From positions 2,513 through 14,328 of the forward strand of contig JAGWHG010000014.1 of NCBI GenBank assembly GCA_028866975.1: 11,816 nt of DNA. The letters run 5' to 3'. The notes beneath the pieces were generated by a model. That model saw only the letters and a list, made by a program, of their open reading frames with translations, did no database searches and was not told the origin of the DNA. The position numbers and the translations under genes were made by a program. This DNA comes from Microcaldota archaeon. GTDB lineage: Archaea; Micrarchaeota; Micrarchaeia; Micrarchaeales; CABMGC01. Below, one piece after another: positions 1 through 5,736 of this stretch (its first letter is position 1; every line of letters begins with the position of its first letter).

Positions 1-1542
1 ACCGAATCCTGCAGTGCCGAAATCAAAGTTCGGCCCTGTAGGCGTGTATTCCTGCACTGTTGCAAACAGAGGTATGGACGGCGTCGTGAAGTGTGCGCTG
101 AGCTGGATGTATTTTTGCACCGGTTCGCCAAGAGATGTGAATGCAACCAAGATTACAGATATGGCAACAAGAATTACGAGCCATGCTGCATACACCTTGA
201 GGGTCGGCGCTTTTATTACGCCGAACTTCGCCAAAATCTTGGGGAAGTAGTCGAATATCATTATCCCTATGAGCGCAAACATGGGGAAGCCGAATATTAT
301 CGGGACGTGCAGCAGTTCCGGAGTTCTGTTCGTAAGGACGCTTCCGTAAGGCGCAAATATCTCATAGAACACCGCGATTATCGCAATCACTATTATGTTC
401 ATCTTGTAAAAGTCCCAGCCCATAAGGAATTCCGAGCTGTGCGCATTGAGCTTTGAGCGGTCCCAAATCGCTTTTATCATATACACTATGACCAGTATCA
501 TGCCCTGTGCTGCGATGTATATTGCAAGGACTCCAGCATCGACAGTGTAGTAGTGGGCGCCTAAGAAGGTTGAGACGAAGGCTATTCCAGCTAGTATCGC
601 AAATCTCTTGTCTTTCACGTTGTTGATTGCCAGGATGTATGTTGCATAGAAGAAGAACAGCGTGAGTATTCCCCACGGTTCAACCAGCTGCTCTCCGGCT
701 ATGAATGTCGTTAACAGCGCAGGCATCATCGTTGCGAACACCGCGCCGATTATTGCCGGGAACTCGCCGTATTCGTGATAGATGAACATGAACACTACAA
801 ATACAAGCAGCGCCGCAGATATCGGCGGATAGAAGCTGCTTGTGTTGCTCATAAGGTCGGTGCTAAATGAGCTCAGGTTTGCAGACAAGCCGTTTGTAAT
901 GTCGTACCAATATGCCTCTAGGTATGGAACTATCGGTTCGATTCTGTGCGGGCTGCCGGCCATAAGCGTAGGCCATGCGGAATGGTCGTATAGCACCTGA
1001 TAGCCGTGCACGAGTATGGATTCTGTGCTCAGCAAATCAAAGTATGGATCGAATTCGAAGTAATGCGCAGATATGCCAAGAGACGCTAATCTCGTCAGGA
1101 ACGACACTAGCATCAGGATCATGAGAAGGTACCAGATAAGTTTGCTGCTGTCCTTCTTGTTTGTCTCCGGGTTTATCGTTGTGAGCGGCGGCTGTGGCAT
1201 AGGCATTCCGCCCTGTATTGCGCCCTTCTTCATCCCCAAAAATGGCTTGAGGAAATCGAGCTTCACGCTTCCCTGCAAAAAGATCAGGGCAAGTCCGATC
1301 ACCGTGAGAATTACAACGTTTATGTTGTAGAGCGTGGCAGAAAATGCGAATGCTGATGAGATAGGTATCAGATAGGACTCCAGCCATATCATGGTTGGCG
1401 GAAATATGAGCCCGAAGATGAAGCCAACGGCGCCGATTTCGAACAAGTTGAGCTTGGTCTTTCTAAGCAATCCGTAGGCCAGTGAAAACCCGGGCACTAT
1501 TATAGCTATCAGTGCTATGATTGCCGGTAACAAAAAGCTCAT
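1..1542 (-). CDS. aglB: STT3/AglB-family oligosaccharyltransferase, 5' part (runs off left edge)
   Basis: Catalytic subunit of archaeal N-glycosylation, which moves a lipid-linked glycan to Asn of secreted proteins at the outer face of the membrane. The frame is open from ATG 1542 to base 1 (514 residues, no stop), with an in-frame TAA just upstream at 1555-1557 fixing the start region. STT3 hallmarks seen: an acidic DPYFD motif (165-169) after a hydrophobic segment (135-152), SSFYPP (235-240), GEQLVEPW (283-290, in place of a second DxD), HYYTVDAG (330-337), and a TVQE tetrad (495-498) matching the TIXE motif before the last loop. Many transmembrane segments lie between these. The WWDYG-bearing C-terminal domain would lie off the window. 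Odd: about 130 residues precede the first canonical STT3 helix, holding several extra hydrophobic segments and a Gly/Pro/Lys-rich linker (about 104-134). Family assignment is firm; the gene symbol is by homology. Confidence 0.88.
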   Translation of the reverse strand, partial: MSFLLPAIIALIAIIVPGFSLAYGLLRKTKLNLFEIGAVGFIFGLIFPPTMIWLESYLIPISSAFAFSATLYNINVVILTVIGLALIFLQGSVKLDFLKPFLGMKKGAIQGGMPMPQPPLTTINPETNKKDSSKLIWYLLMILMLVSFLTRLASLGISAHYFEFDPYFDLLSTESILVHGYQVLYDHSAWPTLMAGSPHRIEPIVPYLEAYWYDITNGLSANLSSFSTDLMSNTSSFYPPISAALLVFVVFMFIYHEYGEFPAIIGAVFATMMPALLTTFIAGEQLVEPWGILTLFFFYATYILAINNVKDKRFAILAGIAFVSTFLGAHYYTVDAGVLAIYIAAQGMILVIVYMIKAIWDRSKLNAHSSEFLMGWDFYKMNIIVIAIIAVFYEIFAPYGSVLTNRTPELLHVPIIFGFPMFALIGIMIFDYFPKILAKFGVIKAPTLKVYAAWLVILVAISVILVAFTSLGEPVQKYIQLSAHFTTPSIPLFATVQEYTPTGPNFDFGTAGFG

Positions 1543-1559
1543 TACGACACTTGTTTATA

Positions 1560-1590
1560 GGTTATCTTAGATAATATATTTAAAGCACTA
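1560..1590. promoter_or_regulatory. shared divergent TATA region (aglB / GGR)
   Basis: An A/T-rich stretch including ATATATTTAAAG on the plus strand (about 1574-1585) lies in the 64-nt gap between two divergent genes. Its centre is about 28 nt before ATG 1607, the spacing expected for a leaderless transcript of the plus gene. Read on the minus strand (CTTTAAATATAT) it would start transcription near 1550-1555, giving a very short leader for ATG 1542. No other A/T-rich element is present in the gap, so one TATA region probably serves both genes. Position is inferred from spacing rules only. Confidence 0.55.
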
Positions 1591-1606
1591 CTTAGTCGTG
1601 TTTCTG

Positions 1607-2710
1607 ATGAAAGATCGTGTGGCGGTAATTGGCGCGGGGACTGCGGGATTGATGGCTGCGAACAGATTGTGCGAACTCGGCATCGATACCGAAGTTTATG
1701 ACCGCAGCAAGACTCCAGGGTATCCAGTGCGAGCATCTGGCATTTTATCAATAAGCGGACTTGGAACTTTGGGAGTCGATTACAAGAAGGTGATGACAAA
1801 TGCGCTGTGCGGCGCACGGCTGCACATAGGCAGAGAGCTCGTGAGGATAAAGGCCCGCAAGCCGATGGCGTATGTTTTAGAGAGGCATGAGCTGAACAAT
1901 CTGCTGCTTGAGGAGAGCAAGAGACTTGGTGCGAATGTTATGACCGGCGCTGCGGTGAACGGCGCACTGCTTGACAGACTCTCCAAAGACAGGATAATTG
2001 TCGGCGCAGATGGGGCGGTATCTACAGTGGCTAAGCATTTTGGATTCCCGCCGATCGGCAGGCAGGTGCTGACATACCGCGCCGAATACGATTATGAGCT
2101 TGCTGACAGCGAGATGGTTGATCTGTTCTTTGATAACAAGATAACGCCCGGATTTTTCGGGTGGATATGCCCGAATTCGAGCGGCATTGCAGAGATTGGC
2201 ATCGGAATTGATTCGAAGTACGGAAATAGCAGATCCTCGTTTGAAAAGTTCAAAAAGATCGGGCAGGTTGATGAGATTGTGAAGAACGGCAGGCTGATAA
2301 CCGAGGGCGCGAGCTTCATACCGATAGGGATGCGGGAGCATTTCGTGAAGGACCGAGAGGGGGTATTGCTGGTCGGTGATGCTGCAGGGCAGGTCAAGCC
2401 GACTACTGGCGGCGGCATAATATTCGGGGGCAATGGCGCGCGCTATGCGGCAGGCGCCATAAAGAACCATTTGGAAAGCGGCGCAAAGCTTAGCGAATAC
2501 GAACGCATGTGGCGAAAGGAGTTCCAAAAGGAAGTCGGCCTGCATTCCTTCTTCTACAATCTATACTCCTCGCTTGATGGCAAGAGCCTTGAGAGGATTG
2601 CAAGGGCGATAAAATTCTTCGGCCTTGATTCGTTCCTTGGAAAATACGGGGACATGGACAGGCCGAGCGTTGTGATAAAGAGGTTCTTTTTGCGCGGCCT
2701 TGCAAAATAG
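1607..2710 (+). CDS. geranylgeranyl reductase-family FAD-dependent oxidoreductase
   Basis: Predicted flavoprotein (367 aa) of the geranylgeranyl reductase family, whose archaeal members saturate the isoprenoid chains of membrane ether lipids or of the dolichol-type glycan carrier. Seen: N-terminal FAD Rossmann motif VAVIGAGTAG (5-14), a GADG segment (133-136), PGFFGWICP (181-189) matching the family's substrate-site aromatic motif, and the C-terminal FAD motif VGDAAGQVKPTTGGGI (256-271). Length is usual for the family. ATG 1607 is chosen because it lies about 28 nt after the TATA box; GTG 1598 would add three residues. Odd: where many family members have a Cys-Gly pair near residue 45, this protein reads RASGILS. 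Its divergent neighbour is the oligosaccharyltransferase, so reduction of the polyprenyl glycan carrier is a reasonable guess, but the substrate cannot be told from sequence. It ends one base before the convergent gene's stop codon. Confidence 0.85.
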   Translation: MKDRVAVIGAGTAGLMAANRLCELGIDTEVYDRSKTPGYPVRASGILSISGLGTLGVDYKKVMTNALCGARLHIGRELVRIKARKPMAYVLERHELNNLLLEESKRLGANVMTGAAVNGALLDRLSKDRIIVGADGAVSTVAKHFGFPPIGRQVLTYRAEYDYELADSEMVDLFFDNKITPGFFGWICPNSSGIAEIGIGIDSKYGNSRSSFEKFKKIGQVDEIVKNGRLITEGASFIPIGMREHFVKDREGVLLVGDAAGQVKPTTGGGIIFGGNGARYAAGAIKNHLESGAKLSEYERMWRKEFQKEVGLHSFFYNLYSSLDGKSLERIARAIKFFGLDSFLGKYGDMDRPSVVIKRFFLRGLAK

Positions 2711-3205
2711 CTACTTGCCATCCTTGTCTATCAGCTTCTTTCCGAGTTCCTCGCGGTTGCGAAGATCGCTCATCGCCTTCTCGTAATCCTCCTTGGATAG
2801 CACTCTTTGGAGTATGAACTGCGAGTATTGCATCGCAACCTGCGATATATCAGATAGCATTGCCTGCATCTCATGCGTCCTTATCACTATCTCCTTCTCA
2901 GGCTTTAGTATCTCGACGCCTGCCGGGGCGTAGTTGAATGCGACGTTTACGATTGCCGCGACGTCCTTGAAAAGCGCTGTAACGACTGCGTTGGTTGTAT
3001 AGTGCTCCTCTACCTTGATCGGCTCTGCGACCTCGCCAAAGCAGTACAGCACGCCGGGAGTCTTGAGCAGCCGATTGCTTATGAGATCAGTCATGAGCGG
3101 CTGGAGGTCCTCTTGCTTTTCGCTCTGCATGTCAAAGTAGAGCTTGGCGAGTATTCCCCCCTTCTCTACCGCTTCTCGCGTCATCTTTGTTACTTCATCG
3201 ACCAT
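2711..3205 (-). CDS. uncharacterised protein (164 aa) downstream of HisRS, possible ferredoxin-like fold
   Basis: I do not recognise a characterised family. It is soluble, with no signal peptide or membrane segment. The predicted pattern is strand (ILAKLYFDM, about 18-26), helix (about 32-48), strand (VLYCFGEVAEPI, about 52-63), strand (TNAVVTALF), helix (about 80-91), strand (GVEILKP, about 96-102), resembling one beta-alpha-beta-beta-alpha-beta ferredoxin-like module. A helical tail follows, rich in Gln, Met and charged residues and Lys-rich at the end. ATG 3205 lies 2 nt after the hisS stop, so it is almost surely the last gene of the trx-hisS operon and translationally coupled. The stop codon abuts the convergent GGR gene with no spacer. 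The fold is an inference; a link to translation is only suggested by position. Confidence 0.8.
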   Translation of the reverse strand: MVDEVTKMTREAVEKGGILAKLYFDMQSEKQEDLQPLMTDLISNRLLKTPGVLYCFGEVAEPIKVEEHYTTNAVVTALFKDVAAIVNVAFNYAPAGVEILKPEKEIVIRTHEMQAMLSDISQVAMQYSQFILQRVLSKEDYEKAMSDLRNREELGKKLIDKDGK

Positions 3206-3207
3206 GT

Positions 3208-4479
3208 TCAGCCCCTTATCTTCTCTATTGCTTCATCTACTGCTAAAAGCACTTCGTCCCCGCTTACCAAGTCCCTGAGCTTTAGCTTCTTTGCATTTTT
3301 CTCCTGGGCGCCGATTATCGCCGCGTACTTGAACTTGAGCGCGTTTGCATATTCGAGCTGCTTGGAGATATTGCGCTTTGTTGCGTTTATGTCAGTGTAT
3401 ACTCCCTTTGCGCGCAGCGCGTTTGCAATGCTAAGAGCGTAGCCGTAGTTCTCATCGCCTATCACGGCGACGAATACATCCGAATAGGTCCCGGATTCGA
3501 CTTTTTGCTCGATTACATCAAATATCCTATCTATTCCCAGCGAGCTGCCGACTGCCGGAAGGGACTTCTTTCCATACAGGCCGATGAGATTGTCGTACCT
3601 GCCGCCGCCTGCTATTGTTGGGAGCTGTTTGCCGTTGCCAAAGACAACAAATTCCCACACATAGCTCGTATAGTAATCAAGCCCCCTGGCAAGAGATGGA
3701 TCGAATACCAATTCCCCCTGGATATTGTATGACCGGACTAGCTCAAGCAGCGCGCGCATGCTTTCTGCCTCATCCTTTGCGCCTACCTCTGCGGCAATGC
3801 GCTCAAGCTTCTCTGCGTTGGTCCCTGCTTCGACCAAAAATTCTATTATCTTCTCCGAGGACCTGTCTTCTTTGACAACATCTGTGAGCTGCTTTATCGT
3901 CTCCTGCCTGCCGATTTTTGATATCTTGTCTATCGCCCTTATCGCAGCTGGCTGCTTTTCGGCGCCGACCCCGAATGTGGAGAGAATCTTGTCTAGTACG
4001 ATCCTGTTGTTTAGCAGTATCTTGTAGTCCGTAAAACCAAGCTCTTCTAGCGCAAGAGCGGTTGCCGCCATTACCTCCGCATCGCTTTCGATGCCTGCTG
4101 CGCCGACTATGTCCACGTCTGCTTGGGTGAACTCCCGATAGCGCATCTTCTGCGGCTCGTCCCTTCGCCATGTCTGGCCTATCTGGTACCTCTTAAAAGG
4201 CAAGGGGATGCTGCCGTTGGATGCAACATACCTGGCCATTGGTATTGTAAGATCGAAGCGGAGAGCGGAGTCGTCGTCTTGTATTTGGTAAATCTGCTTG
4301 CTCGCATCTTCGCCGTACGCCTTGGCGTTGAGAACTTCCATGTTCTCTATTGCCGGAGTTTCAAGCGGAGAGAAGCCGAACCTCTTGAACGTCTCTTCGA
4401 TCACGGCGACTATGCGCTTGCGAGCTATCGCTTGGCTAGGTCCGAAATCCCTGACGCCCCTTGGCTGGGAAACTGGCAT
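3208..4479 (-). CDS. hisS: histidyl-tRNA synthetase
   Basis: Class II aminoacyl-tRNA synthetase that charges tRNA-His in the cytoplasm (423 aa, normal length). Seen: N-terminal PRGVRDF (6-12) typical of HisRS, the RFDLT element (74-78), motif 2 with the ATP-binding Arg in YQIGQTWRRDEP followed by YREFTQADVDIVG (98-126), the histidine-specific HisA motif ARGLDYYT (264-271), motif 3 region GGGRYDNLIG (291-300) with GSSLGIDRI (311-319), and a C-terminal anticodon-binding domain (about 333-423). ATG 4479 is preferred over GTG 4488, which directly abuts the thioredoxin stop and would add only three residues. It lies 9 nt after the thioredoxin gene and 2 nt before the next gene, so the three are probably co-transcribed from the promoter near 4849. 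Confidence 0.97.
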   Translation of the reverse strand: MPVSQPRGVRDFGPSQAIARKRIVAVIEETFKRFGFSPLETPAIENMEVLNAKAYGEDASKQIYQIQDDDSALRFDLTIPMARYVASNGSIPLPFKRYQIGQTWRRDEPQKMRYREFTQADVDIVGAAGIESDAEVMAATALALEELGFTDYKILLNNRIVLDKILSTFGVGAEKQPAAIRAIDKISKIGRQETIKQLTDVVKEDRSSEKIIEFLVEAGTNAEKLERIAAEVGAKDEAESMRALLELVRSYNIQGELVFDPSLARGLDYYTSYVWEFVVFGNGKQLPTIAGGGRYDNLIGLYGKKSLPAVGSSLGIDRIFDVIEQKVESGTYSDVFVAVIGDENYGYALSIANALRAKGVYTDINATKRNISKQLEYANALKFKYAAIIGAQEKNAKKLKLRDLVSGDEVLLAVDEAIEKIRG

Positions 4480-4488
4480 AAAAAGCAC

Positions 4489-4818
4489 TTACAGATTCGT
4501 AGTGATCCACTTCTTGAGGCTCTCCTTTGGCAGAGCGCCGATTGACACCGCCTTGACCTCTCCCTTCTCGAAGAGGACTGCTGTAGGTATGCTCATCACA
4601 TTGTACCTCTCGGCAATCTCAGGGTTGTCATCGACATTGAGTTTGTAGAACTTGACCTTGTTTGCGTACTCGCCAGACACTTCCTCGATTATCGGGGAGA
4701 ATACTCGGCACGGGCCGCACCATTCGGCCCAGAAGTCTACGACTACGGGAGTCTTTGAACTAAGAACGTCCTTGTCAAAATTATCCTTGTTAATATCATC
4801 TATTCCCAAATAAATCAC
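4489..4818 (-). CDS. trxA: thioredoxin
   Basis: Small cytoplasmic dithiol-disulfide oxidoreductase (109 aa, single thioredoxin fold). Seen: active-site WCGPC (33-37 from this start) after VVVDFWAE, and the cis-proline loop SIPTAVLF, with Lys/Glu-rich helix ends as usual. There is no signal peptide. No in-frame ATG lies near the N terminus: the candidates are GTG 4818 (chosen) and TTG 4824, which would add two residues. A TATA box centred near 4849 lies 25-31 nt before either, so the mRNA is probably leaderless or nearly so. It is the first gene of an apparent operon with hisS (9-nt gap) and the 164-aa unknown. Function is firm; start is uncertain by two codons. Confidence 0.93.
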   Translation of the reverse strand: MIYLGIDDINKDNFDKDVLSSKTPVVVDFWAEWCGPCRVFSPIIEEVSGEYANKVKFYKLNVDDNPEIAERYNVMSIPTAVLFEKGEVKAVSIGALPKESLKKWITTNL

Positions 4819-4844
4819 CAGCAAATGGTTTTATGTAAGAATAG

Positions 4845-4853
4845 ATATATTAA
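4845..4853 (-). promoter_or_regulatory. TATA box of trxA-hisS operon
   Basis: The minus strand reads TTAATATAT here, in a 60-nt gap downstream of the previous minus-strand stop. Transcription would begin about 25-28 nt further on, near 4822, essentially at the GTG/TTG start region of the thioredoxin gene. It implies that the trxA operon is transcribed separately from the gene at 4879-5388. Placed by motif and spacing only. Confidence 0.5.
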
Positions 4854-4878
4854 CGTATTCGCTGTTTGCTGACTCAAA

Positions 4879-5388
4879 TTAGGCGTCGGGATTATTTATT
4901 TTTTTGAGGAGGTGTTTTTGCTCTATGTACCTGATTGCTTCGACGAGCTTGTCGGTAAGCAGTGGCCCGAGTTCTACTTTTTCTATAAAGTCGATCATGA
5001 AGCGTATCTTATCAGGGTTGCTCTCAGCTAGCTTTTTCACAGCTTCGAGAGTCGGAATGGGCGAAGTCGCATCTGACTTGTCTAGATATTCTACGTGGAT
5101 TCTTTTCAGCTCCTCCCATTTTTCCATTGTCACTATCTTCCCATCTTTGACCAGAACCAAAAACTGCGGCGCAAACTCCAGCGGTACTATGATTCCGGGG
5201 TCTAACTTGAGGATCTTGCCTAGCCTTATCAGCACCGGTATTGAATCTTTGTCGCTGCGATCTAGCGTGCGCACTAAGCTTCCGATGGCAAGGGAAATCT
5301 CCACCACCCTCTGAACATTTTCTGGAAGAGGAGGCTTCTCACCCTTTGGCTTGTGTACGAATTCCACGATAGTATTCGGTTTTCCCAT
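4879..5388 (-). CDS. uncharacterised protein (169 aa)
   Basis: I do not recognise this protein. It is soluble and mixed in charge. The N-terminal third starts with a strand-like segment (NTIVEFVHKP) and a Pro/Lys-rich loop, then a hydrophobic helix (about 24-41). The middle has a strand pair (PQFLVLVKDGKIVTMEKWEE, about 73-92) resembling a beta hairpin, and the C-terminal half is helical and ends in KHLLKKINNPDA. No Cys or His cluster or catalytic signature is visible. ATG 5388 is divergent from the sRNA/histone block, with an 85-nt gap to the sRNA holding the A/T-rich promoter elements. It seems to be a single-gene unit, since a separate TATA box precedes the next minus-strand gene. The long continuous frame and clean start support a real gene; function is unknown. 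Confidence 0.78.
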   Translation of the reverse strand: MGKPNTIVEFVHKPKGEKPPLPENVQRVVEISLAIGSLVRTLDRSDKDSIPVLIRLGKILKLDPGIIVPLEFAPQFLVLVKDGKIVTMEKWEELKRIHVEYLDKSDATSPIPTLEAVKKLAESNPDKIRFMIDFIEKVELGPLLTDKLVEAIRYIEQKHLLKKINNPDA

Positions 5389-5441
5389 GTTTATAAATTA
5401 TCTCTATAACTTTGTACTGGGGCAAGCTCAAGCGCGGCGAA

Positions 5442-5456
5442 GGCTATAAATTAGCC
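5442..5456. promoter_or_regulatory. TATA box within an inverted repeat, upstream of the sRNA/histone block
   Basis: GGCTATAAATTAGCC: a plus-strand TATA box (CTATAAAT, 5444-5451) whose flanks form 5-nt inverted arms, GGCTA and TAGCC. Transcription on the plus strand should start about 26 nt downstream, near 5473, exactly at the C box of the putative sRNA. Read on the minus strand (CTAATTTATAG) it could also drive the gene at 5388 with a leader of about 35 nt. The arms could be an operator, but no regulator is identified. Confidence 0.55.
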
Positions 5457-5470
5457 ATCTGCGATTTAGT

Positions 5471-5525
5471 AGCGTGATGAGCAAGATCAGGCTGACTAGT
5501 GATGACGATCTTGAGTGCTGATATT
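5471..5525 (+). ncRNA. putative C/D box guide sRNA (archaeal sno-like RNA) in the histone leader
   Basis: All four boxes occur as exact consensus, in the order and spacing of archaeal 2'-O-methylation guide sRNAs: C box GTGATGA (5474-5480), 11-nt guide GCAAGATCAGG (5481-5491), D' box CTGA (5492-5495), 3-nt spacer CTA, C' box GTGATGA (5499-5505), 12-nt guide CGATCTTGAGTG (5506-5517), D box CTGA (5518-5521). The core is 48 nt. L7Ae, Nop5 and fibrillarin would assemble on it. By the D+5 rule the modified nucleotides would be the A in target CCUGAUCUUGC and the C in target CACUCAAGAUCG. The TATA box at 5444-5451 predicts a transcript start at its 5' edge. A terminal stem is weak (about four pairs including G-U), so the outer ends are approximate. 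The two guides are complementary over 7 nt (CAAGATC / GATCTTG), which is unusual. Confidence 0.8.
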
Positions 5526-5735
5526 ATGGCAAGTATACCGAGCCAATCGATAAAGAAGTTGATAAAGAAGTATACTGGGGTTAACATAACCAACGACGGC
5601 GCAAGCGCGCTCGGAAAGATACTTGAGAGAGAGGCAAAGACGATATCTAGGTATGCCGTGGGCAGAGCCAGAAAGCACGGCAGGCTGAAGATAACAAAGG
5701 ACGATATCAAAGGATACGTAATAGACGGCGAATGA
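5526..5735 (+). CDS. archaeal histone
   Basis: Chromatin protein that dimerises through the histone fold and wraps DNA. ATG 5526 gives 69 aa, the same length as the well-known HMfA/HMfB histones, with the same layout: IPSQSIKKLIKK (helix 1), loop 1, ASALGKILEREAKTISRYAVGRARKHG (helix 2), loop 2, ITKDDIKGYVIDGE (helix 3). The conserved Arg-Asp pair is present (R53, D60). The in-frame starts upstream (GTG 5499, ATG 5502) are rejected because they fall inside the putative sRNA's C' box. Odd: the loop-1 Arg that HMf-type histones insert in the minor groove is replaced (VNIT in place of ERVS), the loop-2 RKT is RLK, and the tail ends in acidic DGE rather than Lys. It is first of three close plus-strand genes, with 1 nt to the next. 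Confidence 0.93.
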   Translation: MASIPSQSIKKLIKKYTGVNITNDGASALGKILEREAKTISRYAVGRARKHGRLKITKDDIKGYVIDGE

Positions 5736-5736
5736 G

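Noticed and set aside
91..456. Short plus- and minus-strand open frames within 1-1387.
   Set aside because: They lie in other frames or on the other strand of the continuous 514-codon STT3 frame, whose membrane segments and motifs are coherent.
1604..1610. CTGATGA at the GGR start as another C box.
   Set aside because: The first base is not a purine, no D or D' box follows at proper spacing, and the site is the start codon context of a coding gene.
1877..2545. Minus-strand open frame (about 222 codons) opposite the GGR-family gene.
   Set aside because: The plus strand carries intact FAD motifs throughout; the antisense frame has no family resemblance.
5477..5521. 14-codon upstream ORF (MSKIRLTSDDDLEC) starting about 26 nt after the TATA box, 4 nt before the histone ATG; it could be a leader peptide or the N terminus of a frameshifted longer histone.
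   Set aside because: Its start and stop codons fall on the C box and D box of the putative sRNA, which explains the pattern better. The histone from ATG 5526 already has the standard 69-residue length.
5499..5525. Longer histone using GTG 5499 or ATG 5502.
   Set aside because: These codons lie within the exact C' box, and the extra nine or so residues have no counterpart in archaeal histones.
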